DNA of 64,000 nucleotides from Yponomeuta sedellus (GCA_934045075.1 OW203730.1:9290692-9354691); one strand, 5' to 3'. Shown: positions 1 through 14,600, counted from the first letter of the stretch. Program-made: numbers and translations. Notes: generated by a model from the letters alone, not told the origin.

Positions 1-1156
1 CGTAAAAGATGCCAACAACTGTTAGCAGTCAGAAACCAACTTGTGTATTTTTATTTGAATAATTGTTTTCAATCAATCAAATCGTTTCTACCCATTTAAA
101 TGCCACAGGTTGTAACATCTGAATACTTTTCACAGGCATTGTAAAAGAGGACGCGCCCTAATCCACAATCAAAGAATCGACTGCACCGAAGTCATTGGGA
201 GCCTTCCAAATTTCCAAATTCGCCCCATGCGCCGCGGTATTCCGTAGGATTTCATACACATAATTCCAGTATTCGTTTTATTCGACGCGTTCAGCTTGCT
301 TAGGCGGGATTTCCTTTTTGTAGCCTAAATCGTTTCACTACAGTGCGCAATGTGCAGGCCTTCTCTCTGGAAGACAGATTATGAGCTTTATCACTACGTG
401 TGCCCTTGGCGGAATGACGATTTACAGCGCCCCGGTACGTCAATCCCTCCGTTGCTCAGGCTTCTTAGCGACTGGCATTGCTACTACAAATTCATTGAGT
501 CCCAGTTTCTGTGCTAGTTAATGAATTTTTGAAGCTTAATCAAAACATTTTTGATTTGATTGATTTGATTCACAAATCCTAATATTATAAACGCGAAAGT
601 TTGTAAGTATGGATGGACGGATGTTTGTTACTCTTTTACGTACAAACTACTAAATGGATTTTAATTAAAATTTACAATAATAATATATAGCTTATACATC
701 AGAATAACACATAAGTGCTACTGCTGGTGTTTTGTGCAATAGAAACATTTTTAAAGGGCAGTAGCACTAATATCGTTACAGAATTATCTCTCCTACCTAT
801 TGATATAGCGAGTATACAATAAAAAACTGAAAATATTGTCACCAGAGAGCCATTAAAGTCCCATCCATCTACCGAGTTAGCGTACCTCTCTTGCAGCCTA
901 GTTAGACTAAAGACAACTTTAGTCGACTTGTTAGGTAATTTACGGGCAGGTAAATAGTGAAACAGCTGCTCGTTGAAAACTTCCTGTAATCGAGTTAATA
1001 TTAACACCTCGTTTCTCGGGGCTACAGCGCTTCATAATTTTCTTGCGCGCATTTAGTTTCATTTAGTTTTATTATTGCTCCCGCTACAGTAGTCGGTGTA
1101 TCTTTCGCCCCTTTGCGGCGAAAGGGGAGGTATTTAGGTCAACTATTTTCATCTCA

Positions 1157-1312
1157 ATGCGATGTTGTTACGGTAACAATGAATGATTTCGTGTGAAATC
1201 GGAAATCGAAAATTTGAACCCTAATGATAACACCATGCGACGTTGTTACGGTAAAAATTAATGATTTCATGTGAAATCGGAAATCGAAAATTTAAACCCA
1301 ATAACAACACCC
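1157..1312. repeat. Tandem duplication, 2 x 78 bp
   Basis: A 78-bp unit beginning ATGCGATGTTGTTACGG and containing GTGAAATCGGAAATCGAAAA occurs at 1157-1234 and again, diverged at several bases, at 1235-1312. Confidence 0.8.
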
Positions 1313-1566
1313 AAACACACGCAATATTTTGAGCCGACAGGAAACGAAACATAAAATGTGGCATGGTAGAAGCAGTTGTTGAATCGCATATTCCTCGACG
1401 TGGCTGAAGATTAATAAAGCCTGACAACAGCAATGCACTTCTGCCTCCATAAAAAGATTGAAAAATTTATTCCGCACAACTGAACAGTCTCACCTCACCT
1501 CTACATTTTCTGCATAAAGTCACCACGGGTCACCAACTCGACAACAACTCGCTCGGAATTCTACTG

Positions 1567-1683
1567 AGAAGAACCCAACGTAGCCCGGACTTGGCCCCAG
1601 GCTACGTTGAGTTTGGCCTAACCGTCGTCCGATGCAAGAAGAGACCCGTGTGCCAGCAGTGCGGACATACGAAGGGATATCGA
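1567..1683 (+). repeat. Rep-B fragment (3' part)
   Basis: Diverged copy of the 3' part of the 5S-like SINE: CCCGGACTTGGCCCC, GGCCTAACC, GAAGAGACCCGTG, CAGCAGTG, GGACATACGAAGGG. Confidence 0.7.
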
Positions 1684-2279
1684 CATATCGACACGTGTAC
1701 TATTTATATGCCTATAGGTACTAATCAAAATCCACGTAAAATAAAAAAAAGAAACTAGGCTTTTACTTAAAAAGTTCTAAATTCGAGCCAAATTCGGAAA
1801 AGTTTTTATTAAAAAAGGTATTAAAATAATAATAACTTGTAATAAAATATCCATTATTATGTATAACATTTGCAGAGCATTTACTCATTTTAGCGAGTAG
1901 TCTTATTAGTACTAGCTGACCCCGCAGACGTTGTTTTGCCATATTAATTAGAATACGATTTATTCTCAGACACAGCAAACATACACAAAACGCTTGAAAA
2001 AAATCAATAGCAAATACTGAGTATGTGACATTTTTATATATTTGATATTTTATTACGAACGATTTGCCTTACCATTTTGGTGAGGAATCATTTATTTTGG
2101 GCGGCCTTTATTTTATTTATTATAACAAATTGTTTATATAGAGTGAATTCATTTTATTGAAACTTGGATCTTAGTACCAAAATCGAAGAACAACATTTCG
2201 AACAAAATTTGTGGAGCGTTTACATAGATCGCATGTTAAAAACTGTAGGGAACGACGCAGAGAGAGAATAGCAACGGTA

Positions 2280-2512
2280 GTACCGCAAGTGTTTTCTCCC
2301 TGCGCTACAGATGGGCCGGGGGTTTCCAGTGTAGTTTGCGCGCGCTTTCAGTGGCAACCACTCCTCTCCGCGAGCTCTCTCGACCTTGGTCCAAGCTCGG
2401 AATCGACGTAATAGGGCCCTCGGAAACGTGACCTTTGACATGTAAACTTCTGTGTTTTCAAACAATGTTGGTGGAAAATTAAATTGTTGAATTAATAACG
2501 AAGAGAGGAGCG
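2280..2512 (+). promoter_or_regulatory. Putative promoter and 5' UTR of the CUB gene
   Basis: A locally GC-rich, non-repetitive block precedes the signal-peptide exon. An arthropod initiator-like TCAGT lies at 2348-2352. A five-codon upstream ORF begins at 2465 (ATG TTG GTG GAA AAT TAA), out of the way of the main start at 2513. The start-site location is inferred from composition only. Confidence 0.35.
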
Positions 2513-2615
2513 ATGCTAAATAAAACGTTTCAAGGAGTGTTCCTGAGTTTCGTATCTATTTCCTTCTGCTGCCAGTTAACGGAGTCCGTTTCAAGAAGTG
2601 CAAGCCGCTTTATAG
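2513..2615 (+). CDS. CUB gene exon 1: signal peptide
   Basis: The exon encodes 34 aa beginning [20 protein letters not shown], a short polar start plus hydrophobic core typical of a signal peptide, with likely cleavage a few residues later near TES/VS. It ends ATA G|GTATGT, a good donor in phase 1, which fits the phase-1 acceptor of the CUB exon at 44886. Linkage to that exon is inferred; the exon could belong to another secreted protein. Confidence 0.55.
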
Positions 2616-5600
2616 GTATGTTACCATTTTTATCGCCTTAGTTTTAACCACCTGCTTACTGTACGGGTCGTTAAATAAATAATTCACACGGGATGCGACA
2701 TTAAACTGGCTCGTAAAGCAAAATTGAAAGCCTGAAAGCTCTCATATGCTAGTAGCAACATAAACTCGCCTTTTAGCATTATGATTTCGTCAAACAACAT
2801 CATTTGTCGTTAAATCGAGACGTCGAAAACCCTATGTCCATTAAACTGCTTCTTTGCCGAACTGTCCATTCTCTTCAGATCGTTAAATTGATGGCACATA
2901 ATTGCGGAACTATATCAGCTGCAATGCTTGTCTACTTTATCAAGTTCGAGCCAAGCTACCCACTACCGGAGGATGCTATATTTTGAAACTTGCCCGAACG
3001 GCAATAAGAGCCGGCCGAGACGATCCAAGTCATTTTGCGAGTAAATTAAACTCGATATTTCACTGTCATCGTCATGGATTCAACGGCAGGTTTTCGGGCA
3101 ATACGGTGCCGCTGGGGCTTGGACCGTTAAGATCTTTTAGTAAGCCCTTTCATTCCAAATCGTATAGTTAAATGTAGAGAAAGTCACCAAAAAGTCCTAG
3201 TCCCAGGTTATCAAACAAATCGAAAATAGCGCGACGTAGATAAATTATTTAGTTTGGGGAAACAAAAAAAGTAACCTGAATTGTGACTAGACTGTCTGAA
3301 ACTTTGTGGTGCTCTATCATTTACTTCGCCGCTGATCTTTCAGCAGGTTCGTAGAGTGTTATACCAATTTCCATACAAAGTGTGCATGCAAAACAAAGCG
3401 TCTTTTTAACGTAATGTAAATGCGAATAATTCATGGGTATCTGCGTACCATGTATAAAAAAGCTTACCAACGAAGTCAGCCTCTATTCGACTCACAGCGG
3501 AGTTTTTGCCCTAATTACTTCGGTGTTGCATATACGGGGTGGGACATAACCCTTTTTCTTCCTGAAAAGTCGGGTATCACACGTCAACAAGTTACTACTT
3601 AATACTAGTAAAGTTGAAATCAAACAAAATTGTTCACAGGTTATTAGAACACTTACCCAAAAACAAAATACTTAATCCATAAAAAATACGAAGAATCAAG
3701 CCTAAAGCCAGCCTGTACCACTGAAGGGTGCTTCCTACAATCCTGAAAGATGACAGATATATTTTTTCATTCTAGTAACAACTCGCAAGCGTAGTTTCAG
3801 TGATCTTAAGGTAGGGAGCTAAAGTAAAACCATCGCTATCTACGCTTGTTTGAGATCCCAATGATTTGAATACAATTGTTTGATAACTTCATACCAATTC
3901 CATTGAAATCTACTATGATGAAGTTATTAATAGTGTAAAGCAGGTAGTTCTATGCAACTCTACAATGCGCGTGGCTCGGTTCTTTTTAATACCTCTATTC
4001 TGTATATCAATGACGACATATTGCATTACCATTAAGTGCGTATATTTCAGTGATAAGAAAACTCTTCTTCTTGAAATGAAATGAAATGAAAAAAATGAAA
4101 TGAAATGAAAAGGTTTTATTCAAAGTAGTGCAGATACTGCGGTTTAATTAACGTTACAACTAGGTGTCCATTTCAAAAACTAGATTATTTTGGAGAAAAA
4201 ATGCACAAAAAAACTCCAACCTTAGTCTTTTCAAATTCCTTAATTAACAGATTTTACAAAACTCATGAATTTTACATGCTTGAATTCCAGACATCATTGT
4301 CATCTAAATAATCCTTAATATTATAGTAGCTCTTTTGGCACAAAGTGACACATTTTTTGAACCGCGCTTCAGCAACTTAATATATCTTATACTTAATATA
4401 GGGATTTTATTGTAGAAGCGTAAATATTATGCTGCTTCTCCGACTAGCGTCTGGAGAAAACTCTAAAAACATCCAAAATAGTGGTTGGCATTAAGCTGGC
4501 TCAACTCTTAATTGTGAACCGCTACCACTATGAAAATTGGGCCTCGTAAATAGAAATGTGAATTGAATTCGACACAGTGGTTTCTCAGTGCGTCTTAACA
4601 CTCAACAAATCCTTGTCTATTGAGGGACCTTAGTTTACGGGGGTCTCGCTTTGGGGCACGAGCCCTTTAGTTATGCATGCGACACGACCCGAGCCAATGT
4701 TAATTATGATATTTACTCGAAAATTGGGTCGTGCAAAGGAGCTTAGATGAGTTACAACTAGCTCAAGAGTAGTCAGAAATTTGGAATGTTTATTTGCCTT
4801 TTATTTGTCTTTAAGAACTGTTGTAGAAAAAAGGCGAACTAAAGTCACAAAAAAAAATAGTTAACATCTATTAGTAGTTTCATAGAATAGGGACTCAATC
4901 CCACCAGTAACATTTTGATATTTGGCTAAATGATTTATATTTGTGGTTCATTAAGGGCATTATAGGCATTAGCCCTCCGGACGATTTTGACACTTTCTTA
5001 ACTCTATCTTGACTCTACTTAACTCTATCCAAACTCGTCTCTTTTTTAACTTGCCATCTCTTTACTTTGTATCTTTTTTTTATTGACTCTTTCCTAAATA
5101 GTCTCTCTTTTAACTTGCCGTTTTCAGCAGTACTGGTTACATTTACCGAAGAACTGCTAACCCTGGGGTGGAAAGTTTCCATAAATTGAGACCATGAACT
5201 GGCAGCGTGTTTGAGATGCTAACCCACTGGACGGATGATCTGAGGCAGATTGCTGGCAGCGGCTGAATGAGGATATTTTTATATTCATTTTAATTTGAAT
5301 GGCCGAAGACAGAAGGAAACACCGTAGCTTGGGAAGGCCAACATCCAGCAGTAGACGAATACGGCCTGACTGACACTACCGTTAAGAGACATAAAAGGCA
5401 TTGTCAATATTGCATGTCTATTTCAAAAACTCCTGAAAAAGTTTATATGCGTTCGGACAAATGACATGTTACCTTTGCAAATGCGCTACTCGACATTGAT
5501 AGCGAGGACCAAGAAGTTGAATGTAGATGCGTTCGATCTAATATTAGAACCTTGAAAAAACAATTAAATAGAAAAATAAATCAGTATCAATTACCGTAGA

Positions 5601-8600
5601 TTATTGCCAGTCAAGTAATCTCTGAAAACTGAAACACACAACGTCCTAACTTTCTTGCCTAGGTAGAGGCATTTGTTTGTCAATGAGCAAAGTTGTGACC
5701 AAGCTGCAGAATTATTTGTTAGACTTGGAGGCTGACAAGAACTTAGAGAGGAATAATTCTAGTGTAACAAGGTATGAACTTGTGTTGACTTAACGGACTT
5801 ATCTTGTTTACTTGGCTCTGTTACAGCGAGGTTGGACTTTGTTTGACGGTTGCCGAGTTACCTTTGTGTCTGTACAAGTACCAAAGGGGTTGCCGCCTCG
5901 CAGCAATTTCTTAAGCGTGGCTTAAGTAGCGTTTAACTAAAATTTATCGTACTATAATACTCGTATCAACCCTTTGTATGTTCCCACTGCTGGCGCACGG
6001 CTCTCTTCCTGCAACGCAGGAAGGTTAGGCCCTACTCCACCACGGGGCCAAGTCCGCGTGAGTGGAGGATCTTACTGTCACAAGTTATCAAGCCGCCCGT
6101 AAAGCCTCGGACGTGGCTTAACGAATGACATTACATGACAGCCGGCACCAACGGCATAATGTGCCTTGCGAAGCATCGAGGCGCTCGGAAAAAATACCAC
6201 CAGCGGTAGTCACGGCGTGGTCACGTTCAACACCTGACCGTGCTTGTTATTACTTAACCCTAGTCATCGTCATCGTCAGGCTATACTAGTCCACTGCTGG
6301 ACATAGCCCTCCCCTAAAGAGCGCCACGTTGTGCTATCATAGGGGGTAATGCCCATAATCCCCACGCTGGGCATGCGGGTTGGGGATCGCAGTTCGGTGG
6401 AATTCGCAGTTCGGGCGCTACTGCCCCCCCCTGGTTTTTGTCCCTTACTCGCCTTTTACGACACCCGCGGGAAGAATTGGGTTGGTGATATTCCTAGGCC
6501 GACACCACACAGCATTAACCCTAGTGATTGATTCCAATCTCTCGGTCCCACTAGATCACGAGCGCTTGACGTACTAAATTCAGGTCAAATAATAATTTAA
6601 TTGACATTTAAGAAGGGTGCAAGTCGGTCTAAGTTTGTTTAAGTAGAGTGGACGGAGAACGAGAGACGAATTGCGAATGACTTAATAGGAGTACCCGTTC
6701 TGTTGTCAGCAACTAATAACACAAACATTATCTTCACAACGTTTTATTATAATGACGCAAACTTAAAAATCGTTTCTTCAGTATCCATAAAATAATTGAA
6801 TAATTCTTTTTTTTTTCTTATTGCATTTAGTTTAATTTAACTATAATGAAAAAACTGTTTCCTGGTTTTGCTTTATTATGAAAGTTAGCAGCGAGTTTTT
6901 CATGTACACTTTGATGAATCTCATGACCTTTCATTTACATGTCATACCTATAGTCTTCTATTTTTACCTGCAATTCTAAGGTTGCAGATTTGATTTCATT
7001 GAAACTTTATTTAGTAAAAGCTATGAATATTATATAGGGAATTCCGTCACTATAATATTTTATAGGGATGGAAATAAATTGTTAGTTGTATGTTTTTTTA
7101 TCATGGCGGCTTTACATTATAGGCCTTACAATAATTTTACAGTGCATAGCAGAATTAATTATGTTGGTTCCATTATTTCTAAACTGAGTCCCATCAAATA
7201 AGTGGTGAAGTGAAAGAGGCGTCTCAGAAAATCATAAACAGTCTTGAATTTTCAAAACCTGGATCCGCCTGTAGTCTTTACTTCCCACTTTACGGCATAA
7301 GTAACCCTAAATCTTACTGGATAGTCAAGCCATCAATCAATCAACAAAATCGAACATGTAAAACCAAGAGCATCTGCCAACAAACTGTTATGCAGTTTGG
7401 CAGGAACCAACTTCTGTATTTTTTTGTATTTTTATTTGAATAAATGTTTCCAAAAAAAAAAAAAACAACAATCGTTTTTGACAAAGACATCCAGCGCAAA
7501 TCCCTCCGGAATTAACCAGGCACTAGCACGCAGTGGCTCGGGTGACGTATTGATCACCCGGGCAGCTGGTTGGGTAATGAACGACCTTATTCAGAAATCC
7601 AGGGAACTACACTAGAGTTGTTTATCGATGTTACTTTTAACTCGCGGCAAGCCCGGAGACAATAGGCTATAGAAAATGGGTATTTACTGAACTAACAACA
7701 GAGTTTTTATTCGTTTATCGTAGAAATAACTGTCTAGAATTTTTCATACTGAGTAGAGCAACTTGGAGTGCAGCCACTCTAACTTCGAGGTAACAAACCT
7801 AAGTTCCCGCCTCACGTACACCACGTATTGAAATAAGTAAGAACGAAGTGTGTCCGTAATAACTTTAAAAGAAACTTCCACAAATTGCCTGAAATGAAGC
7901 TCTATTCAGCGGCGCCGGACGTCTATCACCGAATAAAGAGCTTGTCAAACAAAATACCTAAGTGAAACGTGAGTCCGCAACTTTTCAGCTGGGCAATTTA
8001 ATATTTATGTTACGTATTGTTCGGCTGGTTGCAAGCTCCGTAGTTGACACAGATTATTTGCACTTTTTCGGGCGAGCTAACACGGATCGCGGTACTTTCG
8101 ACGTGACTAACTCCATAGTGGGTAATTTATCATTCATGCGCGCGAAACTGTTTTGTTTAGAGTGTGTTGATTGCCATCCGCGACAGCCTGGCGAGCCCGT
8201 TCAGGGAAATCCACCAATTTCATGGACCGTTTACAAAAAGGTAAGCCACGAACGTATTGAAACAATTACACCATATGTCTCTCCTGGTAAAAGCAAAATG
8301 GCTATTAAAGAAACGCCCTAAAGGGGAGAGATAATAATGGAAAATTTGCGTATTCCGAGTAGCCAAACGAGGAGGTATTTAGGGGCATAAAAAACGGGAT
8401 AAAAAGAAATACTGCGCGCAACTGCTTGGATGTAATGAACCCCCTCAACTCGCGGGTTCATAACGCCGCCTGCCTGACACATCTCTGCGTCGTAGTCGGA
8501 AACAAAAAGCTTTTTGTCACAAATTATTACAAAGACACTAGTCCAACGCCGCGGACTGGGAAGTTGCCAAGTTCATTTGCCCCATTTGTGGGTCCCGGAG

Positions 8601-11600
8601 CAGTTGGTTCCCCGTCTGATTAGATTTCTCGAGCATAGATAGAAAACTTTGCTCGCGATGATAAATGGGTGGGAAATGCTCTTCGTGTAAGCGCCGCTCA
8701 CACAAATCCTGCCTGGTAGAACTTTGCTCTTGTATCTTGCGAAGCGAGTAACTACATATTTTTCTACCTCACGAGCTTCTACCAGGTCAAGGTTGTTTTA
8801 AATATTCAGCCAGTTCGGCCGCTGCATACAACAAATCGACTGGAAACTTTTCTGAAAAATAAAATGGAAAATTTAAAATGTTTGCATAGTTCGATCGGTG
8901 ATACAACTTTCTTAAGTACCTTGTTCTTTAGAAATTCTAACCTTAACCTTTTGAGAGGATTTATTCCGTTGAAAGGATTGGGTTTTGCCCCTTTGGGCTT
9001 AGGGCGTGAGAGTCTAGTGATTCGATTTATAAACCAACGCTATGTTCCTCTTGAGACCTCGCCTACAGCCCGAAGCCTGTACTATTAATTGTAAAGGTGG
9101 CTAAGTAATTAAGTATATAAGTAAAGTAGAGGCCAAAGCAAAAGAAATTGGGCAAAAAAAAGTTGTTCAAGTTCGAGTATGACGAGTAGGGTTCCGAACG
9201 CTTGATGACAAGCTTAACTTTACAATGGAAAACGACGTTGTCTCACAACTCCCATGCAATCCTACGGGAACGAGAAGTGTTTTATATATTTTTAATGTGA
9301 AATAATATAAAACTAACGGTTTCCTTAGTTTTACTTTATTTTAAAAACCTATTTAGAGGCTAAAAATTTCACCCATGCCGGGATTCGAACCCGCGACCTC
9401 TGGCTATCCGTGCCAGCGCTCTTTCCAACTGAGCTAATGGGCGACTCACCGGCATCAGTGAAATTACGAACCTCTTTACAATATTCTCTGTATTACGTAC
9501 AGGTAGCGACAGCTGGCTGAAGCAATTTGCATCACTTTGCAGTTAGGTTTTACATCGGAATGATATCGCCGTACCCACATGATTATATTATTTTTAATGC
9601 ACTAACCCGTGCTTAGGACAATTTTAAAAACCTATTTACTTTATTTGTTCTGCAAAACGTTTCTTCTTATCAAAATATCATGATCCAAGGTAAACAACAT
9701 CCTTGACGTATACATTTCAGTGGAGAGTTTAATTTTATCAAAAATATGACATAAGCTTTGAACTTTTTAAACATGTAAGGATCCATAAGTCATGTTGATA
9801 CAAAAGATTGTTGACAGATGGGTGTTATCTATGGATCAACCATGTTTCCCTGTGCAAAATGAATCATAACGGCAATACTTTTATATCCAGTGTTACAGTT
9901 CGTGGTAATTCCTCATTCAACCACCGAAGAAGTGAGAAAACTCTCAATTTTAATACGAGTAAGTAGCTTAGTAATAAGCATCGAAAAGTTATTGTACAAT
10001 TTAAATACTGACTTAACTTTTTTATGAAAGCCTCGATGGTCTAGCGGTTAACACGCTTGACTACTGAAACAGAGGTCATGAGTTCGGTTCCCACGGAGTT
10101 CCTCTGTGGAGTGTATTTTCATGTTTGTGAAGTCCTTGCCTGAGTACAGGGTATGCTAGTTTGGGACCAGGACAAGGAATTGTGTTGAGTGAATGTTACT
10201 TAATTCTTAGATTATAAATCTCGTATCAAAGTGTCGAACTTCACCAAAACGGCTTCTCCAAATTTCAAGATTTTTTGGGTATATTTGGAAGGACTAGGAA
10301 TAAGTATAGGCTAATTAATATGGAAAAAAACCGTTCGCGATCAAAAATGAAAAAAAATATGCGAAGTTTTTAAACACCTATGTTGACCAGCAATCGTCAT
10401 TTAAACATCTTTAATTGTTAGTAAATAAAATAAATTATTTTTTAAAACGTTCACACATGATTCAGGTAAGAATGCGATCCTATAAGAATTTCGTGCTTCC
10501 GACGTATGGAACTCAAAAAACGCGAATACTTCTGGGACACGGGTCTCTTCCCGTATCGCAGGAAGGTTAGGCCATACTCCACCACGGACGCCAATCAGGG
10601 TTGGTGGAGGACTGTAAGACAGTGGCGGGCCTTACTGTCAGAAGTTATCAAGCCGCCCATAAGGCCTCTGACATTGCTTAACGACTGCCATTATATGACG
10701 CCAGCCCCAATGGCTATTAGATGGTCGAATCAAAAAAATTACGACGAAAGTTCAAAATGTCAAGCAGGTTATTTTATGGAGATGCTGGTTACTCTGTTTT
10801 TAAGAACTTTTCCAAGTACTTTTCTGGAACGACGCAGTGTCGTGTTGGCACTACTCAGTATTTACTTACAATGTAGAACGCGTTTATTAATTATATTGGA
10901 TCTGAAACCATAAAGGGTAAGAAAAAATCATGATTTTTTTTGCTTATATTTAGTAGGTCTGAGAGTAGGTCGTAGCAGGGTTCGAAAGGATAATTATCCG
11001 TGATAATTATCATGATAATTATCTTGATAAAAATAGCTCGATAATTATCAATTGATAATAACAAAAATTTCGTTTATGCAAAGCAAACAAAACCAAGCAG
11101 CAAGATATTAGTTGGCTATTAGGATTAGGTCAACAAATAAGTTCTACTCTCAGATCATAGAAATGATCTGAGGTTCTACTGCAGCTACTGCAGCTACAGC
11201 AGCAACGCAGCCAATGGAAATAGAATCATCATCGGATGAAGATGTTCCTTTGGCATCTTTGGTCAATCCAATTTAATATATATTTAGAATGTCGAATCTG
11301 ATGGACACTTTTTACTTTAATTAATGTTAATTTGTGTTGGATTTTAAATAAAAATCATAAAATTTGTTTTTGTTAGAATTCGCCAAATTATAATGTATTT
11401 GTTATGAAACAATATAGCAAATTAATTTCTTACACGGGTGATAATTATCACACAGCGTAATTATCTTGATAATTTTGAACCCTGGGTCGTAGGCAAGAAC
11501 GTTTTTGGTCGTAGGCTAATGGTGAAACAACGTTTGCGGGGGTTTGTAATAACAAACTTTTATTACATCTAGTAATAAAAGTTTTTTTACATACAGGCAC

Positions 11601-14600
11601 ATACATTGCTTCTGGCCCCACGCTAGGACACCCTGTGTCGTGAGAACCAGAAACAGCGACATCACAAACATGTAAACATCCAAGAACTAGGTTCTATTAC
11701 TATTTTTAGTCCCCAGCCGGGGTTCGAACCCGGGACCTCATGTATGGCTCGTAGATATGCTACCGCTGCGCCACGGAGGTCGTCATAATAGATATATATT
11801 GACGCCCCACGCATTCTATATTTTCTTTGAGAGACCTATATCTGTACCTACAATTTATTTTAATTTCCTACGCTATTTGTATTAGAAACTCATTACTTTG
11901 TGTTGTTGTCCGACAGATGTTTGCTTAACATTGTATAATATTTAGAGGAAATTTCAGTAACAATAAAACCCAACGAGAACTCTGCCTGCTCGCTTAACAT
12001 GATCGTTTTATCAAACTCTATACAGCGTTATGAAAAGCGCTTTTCAGTTCACGTGGCAAAGTAAGAGCGATTGTACTCTAACTTTTTTTTTGCATCTACT
12101 CAATGAGATGATTTATACAGCGTCCAGTGGTATCTTCACTCACACTAGATGGGTGAAGGGACCACTCCGACGCTGTAGTGCCTGGGACATGGTTTTATAG
12201 ATGGTGTAGGCTTGCCCAGCACCTATACCACCCTGACAGCTTAGTCGGCCTAGCCCACAGGAAAGACTAGTCAATACGTGCGGAGCCAACAAAGCCGCGG
12301 GTTTCCTCACGATGTTTTCCTTCACCGTTAGCGTGTGGTATTGCGACTACAAATTCGCAAATGTACGTAACTTTGAAATTAAACAAAGTCATTGGTACAT
12401 GCCCGCACTCGGGATCGAACCTGGGTCTCTAGCTTGCCAGTCCATGGTTCTACCCACTGAGCTACCACCGCTTTTACCGCGTACTCTAACTACACAGAAA
12501 GTAACCGATAGCGAAAACGAGGGGTACTGTAGGTTTGACGCTTAAGTCTGTGTTGCTGTGTGTGTGTCTTTGGCATCAATACTTAGTTATACTATTTTTA
12601 TTTTTAATGCACTAACCCGTGCTAAGGACAATTTTAAAAACCTATTTAGAGGCTAAAAAGTAGAGGCTGTACGTAATACCGAGAATAGTGTAAAGAGGTT
12701 CGAAATTTCACTGATGCCGGTGAGTCGCCCATTAGCTCAGTTGGAAAGAGCGCTGGCACGCATAGCCAGAGGTCGCGAGTTTGAATCCCGGCATGGGTGG
12801 AATTTTTAGCCTCTAAATAGGTTTATCAATACGTAGTCCCAAACGGATGGACTAATTTCAAATTGGGTTGTGTTTTTTTAGTAATTAATAAAATATGCTT
12901 TGTTTGAACCCACGTCTGGTGGACATTGATGCAGACATTAATAGAAATATTGATAAATTTTAGAGGTCACTATTTTAGTCACAGTCATTAGTGATACTAA
13001 TTTAGTTGAAGATTGAATACGCAGTTTTATTTTATTTTATGCATCCTAAAACTTCGATAACCAGCACAAGAGCCCTTGAATATCAGATACGGTTGTAACC
13101 ACAAACTTTGAATTTGTGTGAACTCTTTCTTTCTTCTTCTTTAATTCTCTTCGTTTTTTAATTCCTACATCAAGCCTGATGTCGATCAGTTCAAAAGCAC
13201 CTTGATTTTAGATATTGTTGCATCTAACATCATCTAGGGCAGCCTAATCTTTTGTTGTGAAATATCCATCGAACGATAAGTTGTTGTTCCCCGAAGGTAT
13301 ATTTTACCCTTTGCGTGCGGATCCCTAAAAGAGTAACGGACTTACTTTTTGGGAGTGAATTTGGTCTTGATATTTTTTTCTGTTCTGTTTCAATTTTACT
13401 GATGTAGACTCCCTAATTACTTGCCAGCCCCGGGCGAAATTAAGGGTCAACAGTACAATCTGAGGCTACGTCCACTCGGGTCACAGAAACGGATCACAGT
13501 CGCAGCGGATCACATCAAGCCAAGCAAAATATTCCACTCGGGTCATGTGATCCAAATAGACTACATTTTTGATTAGATTTTTTCCATTCGGATCACACCA
13601 TTAATCTTAGTAGGAAGGTAATCGATATCAATAATAATAATAGCTTTCACAATTTCACACACACAAATACTTGTTCTGGTCCCAAACTAAGACTGCTAAG
13701 CCAGCGGCCACATAGAAGGGGCGCGGAAATGACGCGCAAAAGGCTTCATACAAATTAAAGGGACAGGACGAAGCCCACACAGAACGGACAGGGCGAGGGC
13801 GCAAACTGTATACCACGCGGCTTGTCCGCGCCTTCATGCCACGTCCCTTGTGTGTGACCGCTGGCTTAGATAAGGCCGGTTTTTTAATTGAGAATTTCAC
13901 TAAGTAAATACTTAAGTAACTTCTTTCTTTCACGCTCTTTTCTGAGAAATTCGATGAGACAGCACTACAGTTAACTATTTACTCAATTTAAAAACCTATT
14001 TAGAGGCTAAAAGAGGCTAATTTACTCAATGTTCAAATAAAGTTCCAGATAAGCTGTCCGCAACCAGGGCTGTGTTCGCTTATGGCTTCAAATTTAGAAC
14101 AAACGGCAGCCCTGGTGGCGGATAGCTTATCCGGAACTTTATCTGCAGATTGTAAAACAGGCCCTCAATTCAGTAACTGGCCCATAGTCTTGGTTTGGTG
14201 AATGGTGTTCTATGTAACAGTGAACTTTATACAACTTAGGGCTTTGCTATCTAAGATATATGACTTATACGGTGTCTAAAGGAAACACCCAGACTGAGAC
14301 CATTTTTATAAATCAAAGTAGGTACGGCAGCCCCCAACGGGAATTGAAACCTCCATCTCCATCTTAGTATTTTTATGTAGCCTATAAACGTCCCTCTGCA
14401 GCACATAGGGCTTCTCTCATAGAGACATCATGTTCTTAATTACCACGCGTGCCCACGGCCGATTGCCATTATTAAGCGCTGAGGCATTCGCACACCTTAG
14501 ACATTCAGATTTTATCATTAATACTTACAGTCTTGCGCTCGTGGCCTAGTCAAATCGAGTGATTGGAATCAATCACTCGAGTTAAGCAACAACAGGCGCG

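Larger units (their letters stand above)
1..2200. other. Intergenic region with repeat fragments
   Basis: No convincing gene. It holds a retroelement-like end with ATTTTTATTTGAATAA (1-75), a decayed Rep-E piece (about 340-500), a non-LTR tail starting TCCTAATATTATAAACGCG (575-640), and an AT-rich tract after 1740. Short ORFs here lack protein-like composition. Confidence 0.6.

Noticed and set aside
7962..8321. 119-codon plus-strand frame
   Set aside because: No recognised domain, no splice or regulatory support, and composition like the surrounding intron; probably chance.
9368..9442. Cloverleaf-like sequences with perfect A and B boxes (also at 12729, 19417, 36336 and other sites)
   Set aside because: They recur with the same long flanks and target duplications, the anticodon loop is ACGGATA with C instead of the invariant T before the anticodon, and a GGA (Ser) reading would need a long variable arm that is absent. 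They are SINE heads, not tRNA genes.
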